NCBI RefSeq assembly: GCF_029227915.1 | Contig: NC_079880.1 | Span: 3,164,001 to 3,228,000 of the forward strand | Source: Hydractinia symbiolongicarpus | Lineage: Eukaryota; Cnidaria; Hydrozoa; Anthoathecata; Hydractiniidae | Length of the DNA stretch: 64,000 bases | Direction: 5' to 3' | Shown: piece by piece, positions 26,701 through 36,136 of the stretch | Numbering within the stretch: position 1 is the first letter of the stretch | Layout: the number at the start of each line of letters is the position of its first letter | Notes under the pieces: generated by a model | What the model was told of the DNA's origin: nothing | The model's input: only the letters and a program-made list of their open reading frames with translations | Databases searched by the model: none | Made by a program: the position numbers and the translations under genes

Positions 26701-29057
26701 CATCAAAAATGAAAACATTTTTGAAAACTGCAAGTCTCATGCGTTTTAGTGGTGAAAATGTAATTTAAAAAATCGTTCGGGAAATGAGTTTACTCCCTGG
26801 GTACTTTCTTTGTATACTTTTGACTATACGGGCCAAGCCCGGGATTTACGGAAAATCGCGGGTTTTCGTTTGCCGGCGATTAAACTTCTTTTATTCAGCG
26901 TCTCATCAAAAATGAAAACATTTTTGAAAACTACAAGTCTCATGCGTTTTAGTGATGAAAAAAAATAATTAAAAAATCGTTCGGGAAATGAGTTTACTCC
27001 CTGGGTACTTTCTTTGTGTACTTTTGACTATACGGGCCAAGCCCGGGATTTACGGGAAATCGCGGGTTTTCGTTTGCCGGCGATTAAACTTCTTTTCTTC
27101 AGCGTCCCATCAAATATGAAAATATTTTTGAAAACTACAAGTCTCATGCGTTTAGTGGTAAAAAAATAATATAAAAAATCGTTCGGGAAATGAGTTTACT
27201 CCCTGGGTACTTTCTTTGTATACTTTTGACTATACGGGCCAAGCAAGGGATTTACGGGAAATCGCGGGTTTTCGTTTGCCGGCGATTAAACTTCTTTTAT
27301 TCAGCGTCTCATCAAAAATGAAAACATTTTTAAAAACTACAAGTCTCATGCGTTTTAGTGGTGAAATAATAATTTAAAAAATCGTTTGGGAAATGAGTTT
27401 ACTCCCTGGGTACTTTCTTTGTATACTTTTGACTATACGGGCCGAGTCCAGGATTTACGGGAAATCGCGGGTTTTCCTTTGCCGGCGATTAAACTTCTTT
27501 TATTCAGCGTCTCATCAAAAATGAAAACATTTTTAAAAACTACAAGTCTTATGCGTTTTAGTGGTGAAAAAATAATTTAAAAAATCGTTCTGAAAATGAG
27601 TTTACTCACAGGGTACTTTCTTTGTATACATTCGACTATACGGGCCAAGCCCCGGATTTACGGGAAATCGCGGGTTTTCGTTTTCCGGCGATTAAACCTA
27701 TTTCATTAAGCGTCTTATCAAAAATGAAAACATTTTTGAAAACTACAAGTCTCATGCGTTTTAGTGGTGAAAAAAAATTTAAAAAATCGTTCGGGAAATG
27801 AGTTTACTCCCTGGGTACTTTCTTTGTATACATTCGACTATACGGGCCAAGCCCCGGATTTACGGGAAAACGCGGGATTTCGTTTGCCTGCGATTAAACT
27901 GCTTTTATTCAGCGTCTCATCAAAAATGAAAACATTTTTGAAAACTGCAAGTCTCATGCGTTTTAGTGGTGAAAATGTAATTTAAAAAATCGTTCGGGAA
28001 ATGAGTTTACTCCCTGGGTACTTTCTTTGTATACTTTTGACTATACGGGCCAAGCCCGGGATTTACGGAAAATCGCGGGTTTTCGTTTGCCGGCGATTAA
28101 ACTTCTTTTATTCAGCGTCTCATCAAAAATGAAAACATTTTTGAAAACTACAAGTCTCATGCGTTTTAGTGATGAAAAAAAAAAATTAAAAAATCGTTCG
28201 GGAAATGAGTTTACTCCCTGGGTACTTTCTTTGTATACTTTTGACTATACGGGCCAAGCCCGGGATTTACGGGAAATCGCGGGTTTTCGTTTGCCGGCGA
28301 TTAAACTTCTTTTATTCAGCGTCTCATCAAAAATGAAAACATTTTTGAAAACTACAAGTCTTATGCGTTTTAGTGGTGAAAAAATAATTTCAAAAATCGT
28401 TCTGAAAATGAGTTTACTCACAGGGTACTTTCTTTGTATACATTCGACTATACGGGCCAAGCCCCGGATTTACGGGAAATCGCGGGTTTTCGTTTTCCGG
28501 CGATTAAACCTATTTCATTAAGCGTCTCATCAAAAATGAAAACATTTTTGAAAACTACAAGTCTCATGCGTTTTAGTGGTGAAAAAAATTTTAAAAAATC
28601 GTTCGGGAAATGAGTTTACTCCCTGGGTACTTTCTTTGTATACATTCGACTATACGGGCCAAGCCCCGGATTTACGGGAAAACGCGGGATTTCGTTTGCC
28701 GGCGATTAAACTGCTTTTATTCAGCGTCTCATCAAAAATGAAAACATTTTTGAAAACTACAAGTCTCATGCGTTTTAGTGGTGAAAATGTAATTTAAAAA
28801 ATCGTTCGGGAAATGAGTTTACTCCCTGGGTACTTTCTTTGTACACTTTTGACTATACGGGCCAAGCCCGGGATTTACGGGAAATCGCGGGTTTTCGTTT
28901 GCCGGCGATTAAACTTCTTTTATTCAGCGTCTCATCAAAAATGAAAACATTTTTGAAAACTACAAGTCTCATGCGTTTTAGTGATGAAAAAAAAAAATTA
29001 AAAAATCGTTCGGGAAATGAGATTACTCCCTGGGTACTTTCTTTGTATACATTCGAC
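11710..29057 (+). repeat. Satellite block 2, ~86 monomers, + orientation
   Basis: Uninterrupted continuation of the same satellite. From 11706 to about 13.6 kb it is a near copy of 1101-3000, with a constant offset of 10605 bp; removing the piggyBac and its TSD leaves about 7697 bp, or 38 monomers. Further on, the 16644-type monomer (tttgggaaatgag...gggttttcctttgcc) returns at 22321, 23333, 26169 and 27386, and the 18299-type at 24986. Spacings are near multiples of 202.6 bp. A 21-bp dyad deletion is at 15105. No gene is present; the longest ORFs (28027-28521, 28839-29096) are repeat read-through. Confidence 0.97.
29018..29057. other. Inversion junction 1 (fold-back with 40-bp spacer)
   Basis: The + orientation array stops after cattcgac at 29057. 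The next base begins tttccagaacgatttttt, the reverse complement of the aaaaaatcgttcgggaaa that ends at 29017. The result is an inverted repeat whose arms are separated by 40 bp of satellite (29018-29057). The arms differ (cgggaaa against ctggaaa, a gtgatg or gtggtg variant, and an 11-bp deletion near 29120), so it is not a perfect read-through palindrome. Confidence 0.9.
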
Positions 29058-30452
29058 TTTCCAGAACGATTTTTTAAATTACTTTTTCACCACTAAAACG
29101 CATGAGACTTGTAGTTTTCATTTTTGATGAGACGCTGAATAAAAGCAGTTTAATCGCCGGCAAACGAAATCCCGCGTTTGCCCGTAAATCCGGGGCTTGG
29201 CCCGTATAGTCGAATGTATACAAAGAACGTACCCAGGGAGTAAACTCATTTCCCGAACGATTTTTTAATTTTTTTTTTCATCACTAAAACGCATGAGACT
29301 TGTAGTTTTCAAAAATGTTTTCATTTTTGATGAGACGCTGAATAAAAGAAGTTTAATCGCCGGCAAACGAAACCCGCGATTTCCGGTAAATCCCGGGCTT
29401 GGCCCGTGTAGTCAAAAGTATACAAAGAAAGTACCCAGGGAATAAACTCATTTCCCGAACGATTTTTTAAATTACTTTTTCGCCACTAAAACGCATGAGA
29501 CTTGCAGTTTTTAAAAATGTTTTCATTTTTGATAAGACGCTGAATAAAAGCAGTTTAATCACCGGCAAACGAAATCCCGCGATTTCCCGTAAATCCGGGG
29601 CTTGGTCCGTATAGCCGAATGTATACAAAGAAAGTACCCAGGGAGGAAATTCATTTCCCGAACGATTTTTTAAATTTTTTTTTCACCACTAAAACGCATG
29701 AGACTTGTAGTTTTCAAAAATGTTTTCATTCTTGATGAGACGCTTAATGAAAGAGGTTTAATCGCTGGAAAACGAAAACCTGCGATTTCCCGTAAATCCC
29801 GGGCTTGGCCCGTATAGTCGAATGTATACAAAGAAAGTACCCTGTGAGTAAACTCATTTCCAGAACGATTTTTTAAATGATTTTTTCACCACTAAAACGC
29901 ATGAGACTTGCAGTTTTTAAAAATGTTTTCATTTTTGATAAGACGCTGAATAAAAGCAGTTTAATCACCGGCAAACGAAATCCCGCGATTTCCCGTAAAT
30001 CCGGGGCTTGGTCCGTATAGCCGAATGTATACAAAGAAAGTACCCAGGGAGTAAATTCATTTCCCGAACGATTTTTTAAATTTTTTTTTCACCACTAAAA
30101 CGCATGAGACTTGTAGTTTTTAAAAATGTTTTTATTTTTGATGAGACGCTGAATAAAAGACGTTTAATCGCCGGCAAACGAAAACCCGCGATTTCCCGTA
30201 AATCCCGGCTTGGCCCGTATAGTCAAAAGTATACAAAGAAAGTACCCAGGGAGTAAACTCATTTCCCGAACGATTTTTTAAATTATTTTTTCACCACTAA
30301 AACGCATGAGACTTGTAGTTTTCAAAAATGTTTTCATTTTTGATGAGACGCTTAATGAAAGAGGTTTAATCGCCGGAAAACGAAAACCCGCGATTTCCCG
30401 TAAATCCCGGGCTTGGCCCGTATAGTCGAATGTATACAAAGAAAGTACCCTG
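29058..30452 (-). repeat. Satellite block 3, - orientation (left flank of RAG1-like element)
   Basis: About seven monomers in reverse orientation. The run 29881-30452 is nearly identical to about 37190-37757, an 8-monomer HOR offset once the inserted transposon is removed. No gene. Confidence 0.95.
30449..30452. repeat. CCTG target-site duplication, left copy
   Basis: The satellite string gaaagtaccctgtgag is interrupted after cctg. The same four bases follow the right end of the transposon at 36133-36136. The unoccupied form is present at 37754-37757. Confidence 0.9.
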
Positions 30453-30492
30453 CACGGTAGTTCACGGGCGGACATTCAGTCTGCGCATGCGC
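30453..30492 (+). repeat. RAG1-like transposon left terminal inverted repeat
   Basis: Starts CACGGTAGTTCA. It then carries GCGGACATTCAG (30468-30479), a short variable step, and a CGCATGCGC palindromic block. The same three parts occur in the same order, inverted, at the right end. Confidence 0.85.
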
Positions 30493-31213
30493 TAATTTTG
30501 TTTACATTTTTAAAAAAAATCAAAATGGCGACCAGTCGCGTGTTTGTTATGTTTTTTCACGCCTTATTGAATTTGATCAATAAGCAAATTAAATTCACGT
30601 GAAGAATTGCTGACTCAGGTTTTTGAGCACGCCGTGGAACATTCTTTTGAAGAAACGTGAGCGAGAAGGTCGAATGTCTTGAGAAAGATAGATTCTCAGG
30701 TCGAAAAATGTGCAATCAAATTTCGCGAAATTTTCAATTCCTGGATTAAATAGCTTAAAATCAAACCTCGGCCGGTTATGTCGGCATTCAACTGGGTTTT
30801 GCTGGGCAGTTAAAAGGCTAAGGGAACCAATGTAAGTTACCTTGATTGATGGCCACTTTTTTTGTTAAGTCTATGAATAGTCAAAGTTGAGCATTTATAA
30901 AGACGTCATTTTGTACCTGTGTTCAGGTATTTACACTGCACTATACTGGGTTCTTACTGGTGGTATATGTTTTTATCTAAATAACAACTATAGCTAGCTA
31001 AAGGTTGAAAAGCTGGATAAAGGCTTTAGGATGTTCTTATATAGCTATCTGCACTGCACTGTTACTACATCTCGTCAAATTTGTAGCCGAGTAGCTATCC
31101 TATTACATTTTTACATCTGCACTCTGGCAATTTTTACTCTATGAAAACTTTAATAATTATAAACTAGTAGCTAGGTATCTGCTATCTAATACGTCTGATA
31201 TCCAACAAATAAT
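30493..31213. other. Transposon left non-coding region (3' of the RAG1-like gene)
   Basis: About 720 bp without a convincing ORF. Contents: an AAAATGGCG motif at 30522-30530, and the blocks GGCCGGTTA at 30770-30778 and GATGGCCACTTTTTTTG at 30848-30864, both repeated in inverse order near the other end. On the minus strand an AATAAA overlaps the transposase stop codon. Probably 3' UTR plus end sequences recognised during transposition. Confidence 0.6.
30848..30864 (+). repeat. Subterminal inverted repeat, left (GATGGCCACTTTTTTTG)
   Basis: A 17-bp perfect match to the minus strand of 35748-35764. It lies 395 bp from the left end; the partner is 368 bp from the right end. A second pair, GGCCGGTTA, lies 317 bp (30770) and 292 bp (35840) from the ends. 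Confidence 0.7.
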
Positions 31214-34200
31214 TTATTCCTGGACAATTTTCCTTCTTTTAATCACGGGCCTTATTCCCTGTACTTCAGGATGGATGCGCAAGTGATGTTCCTTCATCAT
31301 TGAAAGTAACCTTTTGCTGTCTGGCTTCATCATGCAATAGGTACGTCGAAGATTGTTGAACTCAGCATGAATACTTTCGCCACCCTGCTCGCTATATAGG
31401 CCAAGCCCAACACCCCACTTCTCAATAAACCCAACAACATGTTTTTCCAGCAAGTGAAGTTTTGGAGTCACAGGTGCTTTTGGAAATTTTGTCCGGAAGT
31501 ACAACATCAAATCCTTTATAGCTTTATCTAATTAGTATGAAACACAAAAATAGTCAATTAAATTTCAGAAAATTAGGAAATTTTTAGCAGACAGCATACT
31601 TCAAAATACAGGATTTATCAACGCTAATTAATTAATTTAGTTATTAATTACCTAAGGACGATAACTTTTCTTTGTTGAATTCTTGACAGGAATTCATTGC
31701 GTTGTGGCACATACTATATTTATAGAATAACAACTTGTATTTGGCTGATAATTCCACAGCTCCTTTGTGAATGTTTGTGCCTGCAAGGCCAGGTACATTG
31801 TATACCATGAGGGGTATTGCATTACACAATTCTATTATGTTACCAACCTAATAAAAATAATATATTTTTTTTGGCAAAATATTTTTGAAAAGTTGCTTTT
31901 TGTGCAGAAATATTGTAAGTTACCTTGAGCATTTTGTGTACATGGTTACCAATAAACGACTGACCATGGTATGCTTGCCTCTCCACATTTAACCTTTTCA
32001 AGGTTTCGTCAAGCTTTTTTACCAGCATTCCATCCCCCTTTTCAAGTTTAAAGGAGCCATTTTCCAGAGCATCAATCTCCTTTAACTATCAAGAAAAGTA
32101 ACTGTTGTTGATTATATAACATATAAAAAATTTAAAGAAAATAACAATATTTTTATGTACTATGTAAAATCCAAATTGTGCTATCCCTACAAACTTTAGT
32201 GTTGCTCACCCTTTCTGCAATTCTGTTATTAAGATACTTTAACCTTGGTTCATATATCATTCTAATCTCAGTCTCGTTGTCTGGGTCTTTGATAATTGCA
32301 GTTTCAATTGCATCATGTACCAGGCCAATTTTCTCCTCACAATCCTCACAAACATATTTTAAATTTTCTATCTTTTGTCTAGTCTCAACCAGTCTGTCTA
32401 TATCACCTGTATCTTTTATTTGTTCAGATGCAGCTATTCTAATGTCCAACAAATGACATTCATCTTCCAACATTCTGAAAAATTTTAGGTATGTCCCCAG
32501 GGAAATATGAAGCACTGGAATGGCAACCTAAGGTATACATGCAATTTTTTGTTTGTATGGTTTGGTATCTACAAACATAATCTGTTTCAAGTACTTATCA
32601 GTAAATACTTACTTGGTCAATAGGAATGTTGAACATAACATCATCTATCACATTGTTAAAGTTTTTTGCATTTTTTATGTTTCCCCCACTGTCTCTAAAC
32701 CTTTTAAGGTCATATGCCAAGGATTCTAGTGTCCTTTGTTCAAATTGCCCTAAAACATAAAGTCATTCTCAGTTTTATGAATTACTAATAATCCATCAGG
32801 TTAGAAAATATTATGCATTCTTCACAGCTATACTAATGACACTACATAGTCATCATTTTTACCTTGATCCTTAACAGGCTTTTGTATATCTTCCTTTGTA
32901 ATTGTACAAAATAAACAGCAATGTCGTCCTGTTGATTAAAATTATATTATTATTTTAAAAATATCAAGTGGCCTGTGGATAAATACATGGGTTCGTATTT
33001 TGCCAGGTTTTACAGTTTTTAAAAAAAAACAATGTATGGGAAAATTTTTTTAATTTTTGCAAGACCTTGTCAATATGAAATTTGGGACATTTTCTCTTAC
33101 ATTGCTTTCTCCTATAAATGTACCTGATGCTCCTGTAATTCCATATGCTGTACAGAGAAAAGCGTAATCTCCAAAAAAAAATACACGTATATTTCTTCCC
33201 CTAAAAGGAAATTAATCTTGTGAAAACAAAACATACACTTACCTACACCTTTTATAATAATGTATAAATTGTAGATGAGGCTAATTTCAGCCTCAAATGT
33301 TCTTATTCAGTGTTCTATGTTTAGGATTGGAACAAATTATATGAAAACGTAATCTCATTGAAAAAAAGCATATATACACATGATCTTAGCATTGGACCAA
33401 ATCTCAACCTAACTATTTGATTTGTTAACCTCTATTTATTTTTAACTACATTTTTTGCCTATTTGTCACTGCCACTTTTACTATAAAATACATAAAATAA
33501 ATGTATATGACATACTGCCATGTTGCTTTTTGAAGAATATCAACTTGTGCCTTGAATTTTAATAATGCAACTTTCAGGTTTGTTGAAGAATCTTTAGCCT
33601 CAAAAGCACTGAAAACAACAGTATTGTCTTTACTGTTTGGTTTTGTGACATTACATGGTTGATAAGACATTTTAAAAGAGCCACCACCATGGTCACCTCC
33701 TATCTTTAGATGGATTTCATCTTTAAAAGCTTGTCTCTCTAGCAGCATGGAATTTCTAAATTGTAACAATTAATAACTTCGTATTATACAACCAGGTAAT
33801 TGTTGTTGCTGTTGTTGTTTATGTGCACAGTCAGAATGCATTTAATGTTTTTTGTAAGAAAAACTCACTCAGCCAGTTTGTCCATATGTTCATAAAAGTG
33901 TGTTGGCAAATCATCAACATAACACCAAGGAGCGGGTTGGATTACATATACCCCTTTCTGGTCCTTAGACTCGAAGCGGAATGGGGCAACTTCAACTTTT
34001 AAGTTTTCACCGTACCAATTTTTTGCAACTTGCCTTTGCCTGGCTTGTGAAGCTGGTTGTATGTTGAAAGTCTTCAACCACCTGAAATAATAATTTATTT
34101 TCTCAACTATTTTTGAAAAAATTTTAGGAACAGATGAAGCATGGAGTTTGTATTACCTGGCCATTGTTTTCATCTTCTCCCAGGGCACACCCATATCTGC

Positions 34201-35658
34201 TTTTAAAGCAACCATTGCTTCAGAAGTTATTGTTGCAGAAGATAATTGTGCTTCCTTCAAAATTGTCTCCCGTTCTGCCTGAGGAAAGCGCTTTACCAAG
34301 GCAGAAGTCTGCCCTAACAAGGAAAATTTTGTCGATCCAGCTGCCGTGAAGATTTGGTCGTGAAGGAATTTTGTTCTTCTTCTCAAGTGACGGCGACTAA
34401 CATTTTCTTTAATTCCTTTTGGAGTAGATGTCAAGACTAATGGCTGAAAATAATTATTCTCATAGATAAATATTGGTATACATAACATAGCTTTTTATAA
34501 ATGTTTTATTAGAATAATAAGAATATTAGAGTGAGATTTACGTTAAAAACGTTTTTATTTAGATCAATTTTATTCCCACCTCTATGAAATACTCTTTTTG
34601 TGTAAATCAGTCTAATATTCTTACGAAGCATATTTATGTGTTGTTGTTTATGGAGGTGATTAAATCCGATTCAAAAACCTAATTTTATTAAAAAAATAAG
34701 TAGTAATCAGACTTAGTCACATCCGTATGTAAGCCTTTCCATAAATACATACCCTGGATCCACCTGTCTTGAATTCAATGCTTTTAATTGGATTTCTGGA
34801 ATTGGCAATTTTATGCTGAATAACTTGCACAGCCACATCTTCAATCTCCCTTGGTATTGAATTGTCCAAATTAAAAGTCTTTTCAAAAAGGGGTGTTAGG
34901 GTTGTTTTCGGAAAACAAGATCTTTGATGTTCTAACAATGCCGCTTTTGATTTAAGTGGAAACAGTTTACCACAATGCTTATCACATGCGACTCGGAGGC
35001 ATTTAAGCATTTCCACGTGATGTTTCGAAAAACGAATTGTTCCCACCAATGATTCACTGCCGCAAGTGGGGCATTTTGCTTCCTCTTCAGTTTTCCCTTC
35101 AAAATGTTTGACAAGGCATGAAAGGCAGTATGCATGCTGACAGGATAGTAAAACAGGCCGAGAAAGTAGGTTGTGACACATGGGGCACAAACACAAGTTT
35201 AAGTGTGCATTGTGTTCCGGCTTAACTGCACCGAGGTCGTAAGCAGGTTCGTTTTCAGGGGTCATGCTTAAAAATTCTTCAAAGTCTTTTCTCCTCCACA
35301 GTTTTTTACCAGCTTTTGGTCTGCCTGATTTTGCTTTGGGTATGGGTTTACCCCCCTTTCTAGAGCTCCCCTCCTTGCACACTCGACAGTTATCGGAATG
35401 GGGTATCCAGGATATATGCTCGTGCTTTGTTGTTGTAGAGCGATCTCGAATGTTTTTTATACGTGCATAACATTTTGAGCAAATTTTTGTTGGGTGAACT
35501 TCGGCGGAATCTTTCTCCACATTAAGGAATAGGAATCGGTTAAGGTCGTTGATCCTATCGCTCACGTTATAATTGCATTTCCTTTTGCCAAGGTATTCAC
35601 CACAAACTCTACAAAGCTTTGCTAAGTGCTGAACGTGCTGTTGCATATTGGCAGCCAT
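31214..35658 (-). CDS. RAG1-like transposase with RING finger, 11 exons, 971 aa
   Basis: Exons: 35658-34753, 34443-34157, 34081-33869, 33755-33516, 33200-33124, 32928-32863, 32749-32613, 32527-32210, 32085-31924, 31847-31652, 31527-31214. All ten introns are GT-AG, 75-315 bp, and the frame stays open for 2916 nt. The start is the ATG in aagATGgct; the frame opens further upstream only with a TTG. Residues 1-250 resemble the RAG1 N-terminus: KLCRVCG at C16/C19, VHPTKICSKC at C60/C63, WIPHSDNCRVC at H87/C91/C94, a C3HC4 RING (C158, C161, C173, H175, C178, C181, C196, C199) and a finger C220/C225/C229/H244/C248. The core lines up with RAG1: D490 (IGGDHGGGS), D560 (FFFGDY), ASG then C579-LF-C582, H892-x4-H897 and E918 (SEQGGES), matching mouse D600, D708, C727/C730, H937/H942 and E962. 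Length is close to RAG1 (1040 aa). Alignment is by eye; whether it is RAG, Transib or Chapaev type is open. Confidence 0.85.
34753..35658 (-). other. Exon 1 of RAG1-like gene: N-terminal zinc/RING module
   Basis: This exon alone encodes residues 1-302: all visible zinc motifs, plus a basic linker (residues 100-123, rich in K and R) between the first zinc cluster and the RING. In RAG1 the RING is an E3 ubiquitin ligase and part of a zinc dimerization domain; the same role is inferred here. A module carried on one exon could be exchanged as a unit. Confidence 0.8.
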
Positions 35659-36081
35659 CTTTGTAAACAAAAGTGTTGTTAATGCGAGCTAGGCCTAAGG
35701 AATTCGCTGGATAAGTAGTAGGTGTAGGAAATCGTATGTAACTTTCTCAAAAAAAGTGGCCATCAGTTAAGATTTTCAGGTCTCGTAGATTATTTCCTAA
35801 TCTACTTCAGGCATAAATTTCAACACCGTGCTAACCGGCCAGCAGAAGATATAGGCCTTGAACAGTTGTTATTTTTCCAGTCAAAGTGGAGAAGAAAATG
35901 TACGTGTTTTTTGATAAATTTTTTAATGTTTTTGTTTTAAAGAGGATCAGAATTTGTCATGTATTCCAAAATGCAAAATAGAAAGTGACAAATTTCTGCA
36001 AATTTGAATATTTAAATCAAGTTTTGTTGCTACCTTTATTTTAGCTAGGTAAAAAACTGAAATTTTTGTTCTTGGAAGTTT
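35659..36081. other. Transposon right non-coding region (promoter side of RAG1-like gene)
   Basis: About 420 bp without a gene, between the transposase start and the right TIR. It holds the inverted partners of the left subterminal blocks (35748-35764 and 35832-35840). The promoter of the minus-strand gene must lie here or in the TIR, but I cannot pick a TATA box with confidence. Confidence 0.6.
35748..35764 (-). repeat. Subterminal inverted repeat, right
   Basis: Minus-strand copy of GATGGCCACTTTTTTTG, partner of 30848-30864. Confidence 0.7.
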
Positions 36082-36132
36082 GCGCATGCGTACTCTGAAT
36101 GTCCGCTCTTTTAGTCGGGCTGAATGAACGTG
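36082..36132 (-). repeat. RAG1-like transposon right terminal inverted repeat
   Basis: Read on the minus strand it starts CACGTTCATTCA, then has about 11 extra bases relative to the left end, then GCGGACATTCAG (36095-36106), a 4-base step and CGCATGCGC. The 12-bp block is perfectly conserved between ends, while the outer 12 bp match at about 9 positions. Confidence 0.85.
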
Positions 36133-36136
36133 CCTG
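36133..36136. repeat. CCTG target-site duplication, right copy
   Basis: Partner of 30449-30452; the satellite then continues as tgagaaaactcatttcc. Confidence 0.9.

Larger units (their letters stand above)
30453..36132 (-). mobile_element. RAG1-like DNA transposon (5680 bp), Chapaev/Transib/RAG group
   Basis: A single-copy insertion in a satellite monomer, bounded by 4-bp CCTG duplications and imperfect terminal inverted repeats starting CACG. Inside is one minus-strand gene of 11 exons encoding a 971-residue RAG1-like transposase; the remaining DNA is about 0.7 kb (left) and 0.4 kb (right) of non-coding sequence with matching subterminal inverted blocks. No second gene, and in particular no Kelch/RAG2-like gene, fits. 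CAC termini are shared by the Transib, RAG and CMC groups. A 4-bp duplication fits Chapaev better than Transib/RAG, which usually make 5 bp. The paralogous empty site at 37754 confirms the boundaries. Confidence 0.92.

Noticed and set aside
28027-28521. 164-residue ORF, and dozens of similar 60-120 residue ORFs such as MGNEFTPWVLSLYTFDYTG
   Set aside because: They are satellite monomers read through. The same phrases occur in several frames and on both strands, and the 202-203 bp period does not keep frame. No start context or domain supports a protein.
29018-29057. Inversion junction as a sequencing hairpin artefact
   Set aside because: Artefactual palindromes have near-perfect arms. Here the arms differ at several positions including an 11-bp deletion near 29120. 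Not fully excluded without reads.
30526-30604. Plus-strand short ORF starting ATGGCGACC near the left end of the RAG1-like transposon
   Set aside because: Only about 25 codons, no recognisable domain and no splice partner that I could find.
31214-31510. Separate small genes for each ORF between 31214 and 34488
   Set aside because: Each is bounded by good splice sites whose phases fit in series, so they are exons of one gene.
32178-32456. Plus-strand 92-residue hydrophobic ORF
   Set aside because: Antisense to exon 8 of the RAG1-like gene; the leucine-rich look comes from complementing charged codons.
33124-33147. An alternative 24-nt micro-exon in the RAG1-like gene (acceptor tgtacag)
   Set aside because: The longer exon 33200-33124 keeps frame on both sides and restores the conserved FFFGDY and ASG...CxxC motifs; the micro-exon breaks the frame.
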